A stretch of DNA of 20,263 bases from Mansonella perstans (Eukaryota; Nematoda; Chromadorea; Rhabditida; Onchocercidae). Positions 19,946 to 20,263 of this stretch are shown here, piece after piece (position 1 is the stretch's first letter; every line of letters begins with the position of its first letter). The notes under the pieces were generated by a model, which made no database searches, had not been told where the DNA came from, and worked only from the letters and a program-made list of their open reading frames with translations. Where the stretch lies: positions 1-20,263 of the forward strand of contig JBAMDO010000447.1 in NCBI GenBank assembly GCA_037074765.1, in the 5' to 3' direction. The translations under genes were made by a program, and so were the position numbers.

Positions 19946-20263
19946 GGATTATCATCAAGGTTAAGCTGCCCCTTCGCATGGCCTACTGATTATTAGGCGT
20001 TTTTTTTAGCGAATATGTTCCGAAATTTGTGAAATTATATTCATTGTTAGCCAATGTATTCCTTAATTTTATTCTTCAAATGTCTTCAAATGTACTATAG
20101 TAAAAAACCTCCGTACTTTATCTCATTCTTCAAATCTAATTATCATATCATCCTGCCAATTCAAACATGAATCTAAGTCTTTTATTAATTCCTATAAAGT
20201 TGCACTTCCTACAACATGTTGTTAATAGGATCATGCGATGTAGTAGTACAATATCGTCTCTAA
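19946..20263. other. Right-end stretch, no gene
   Basis: A slightly GC-richer run at 19950-20000 ends in GCCTACTGATTATTAGGC followed by eight T, which could resemble a Pol III terminator. I found no known RNA family. The rest is AT-rich and unassigned. Confidence 0.3.

Noticed and set aside
19946..19990. TGATGAT box-C-like motif on the minus strand (snoRNA)
   Set aside because: No box D (CTGA) at a suitable distance and no closing stem.
19968..20008. GCATGGCC and a T-run resembling U6 snRNA
   Set aside because: The rest of the U6 core, including ACAGAGA, is missing on either strand.

Overview
The window looks like nuclear DNA from an AT-rich nematode. It is strongly A+T rich, and genes are cut into short exons by AT-rich introns ending in TTTCAG-type acceptors. 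Acceptor-like sites sit just upstream of start codons, as expected for spliced-leader trans-splicing, and the best gene is a nematode-type chemoreceptor. A filarial or other clade III worm would fit, but that is inference. There are no operons of bacterial type, no CRISPR array, and no rRNA or tRNA that I could see.

The core of the window is a direct duplication of about 4.5-5 kb: copy A at about 4143-8650 and copy B at about 13915-18935, separated by about 5.3 kb of single-copy DNA. Each copy holds one complete eight-exon gene on the minus strand for a seven-transmembrane receptor (341 aa in A, 342 aa in B). I assembled both by hand; all seven introns in each are GT-AG and keep phase. The copies diverge in a mosaic way. 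Exons 2-4 (TM2 to the start of TM5) differ at 1 of 152 residues, while exon 6 (TM6, third outer loop, TM7) differs at 15 of 55. This suggests gene conversion in the middle of the gene.

Left arm (1-4140): a possible last exon of a gene lying outside the window, a polyglutamine ORF with an acceptor-like site 27 nt before its ATG, a 36-bp minisatellite, a GT microsatellite, and on the minus strand (about 2690-3690) the ruins of an ABCC/MRP-type ABC transporter. The transporter remnant shows a broken TM-domain segment, a split Walker A motif and the segment after the Q-loop with an in-frame stop. A 173-bp element with perfect 46-bp inverted arms lies between this pseudogene and copy A.

Middle spacer (8650-13915): mostly AT-rich non-coding DNA with a 40-bp tandem repeat, a GC-rich island at 10560-10810 that is open on both strands, and a possible two-exon cysteine-containing gene at 11357-11910. 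Right arm (18940-20263): a possible small three-exon gene, a 38-bp direct repeat and a 61-nt hairpin resembling a microRNA precursor.

The two receptors are the only genes whose function can be named. All other plus-strand gene models are weak, because random open frames of 60-80 codons are expected in 20 kb of this sequence.
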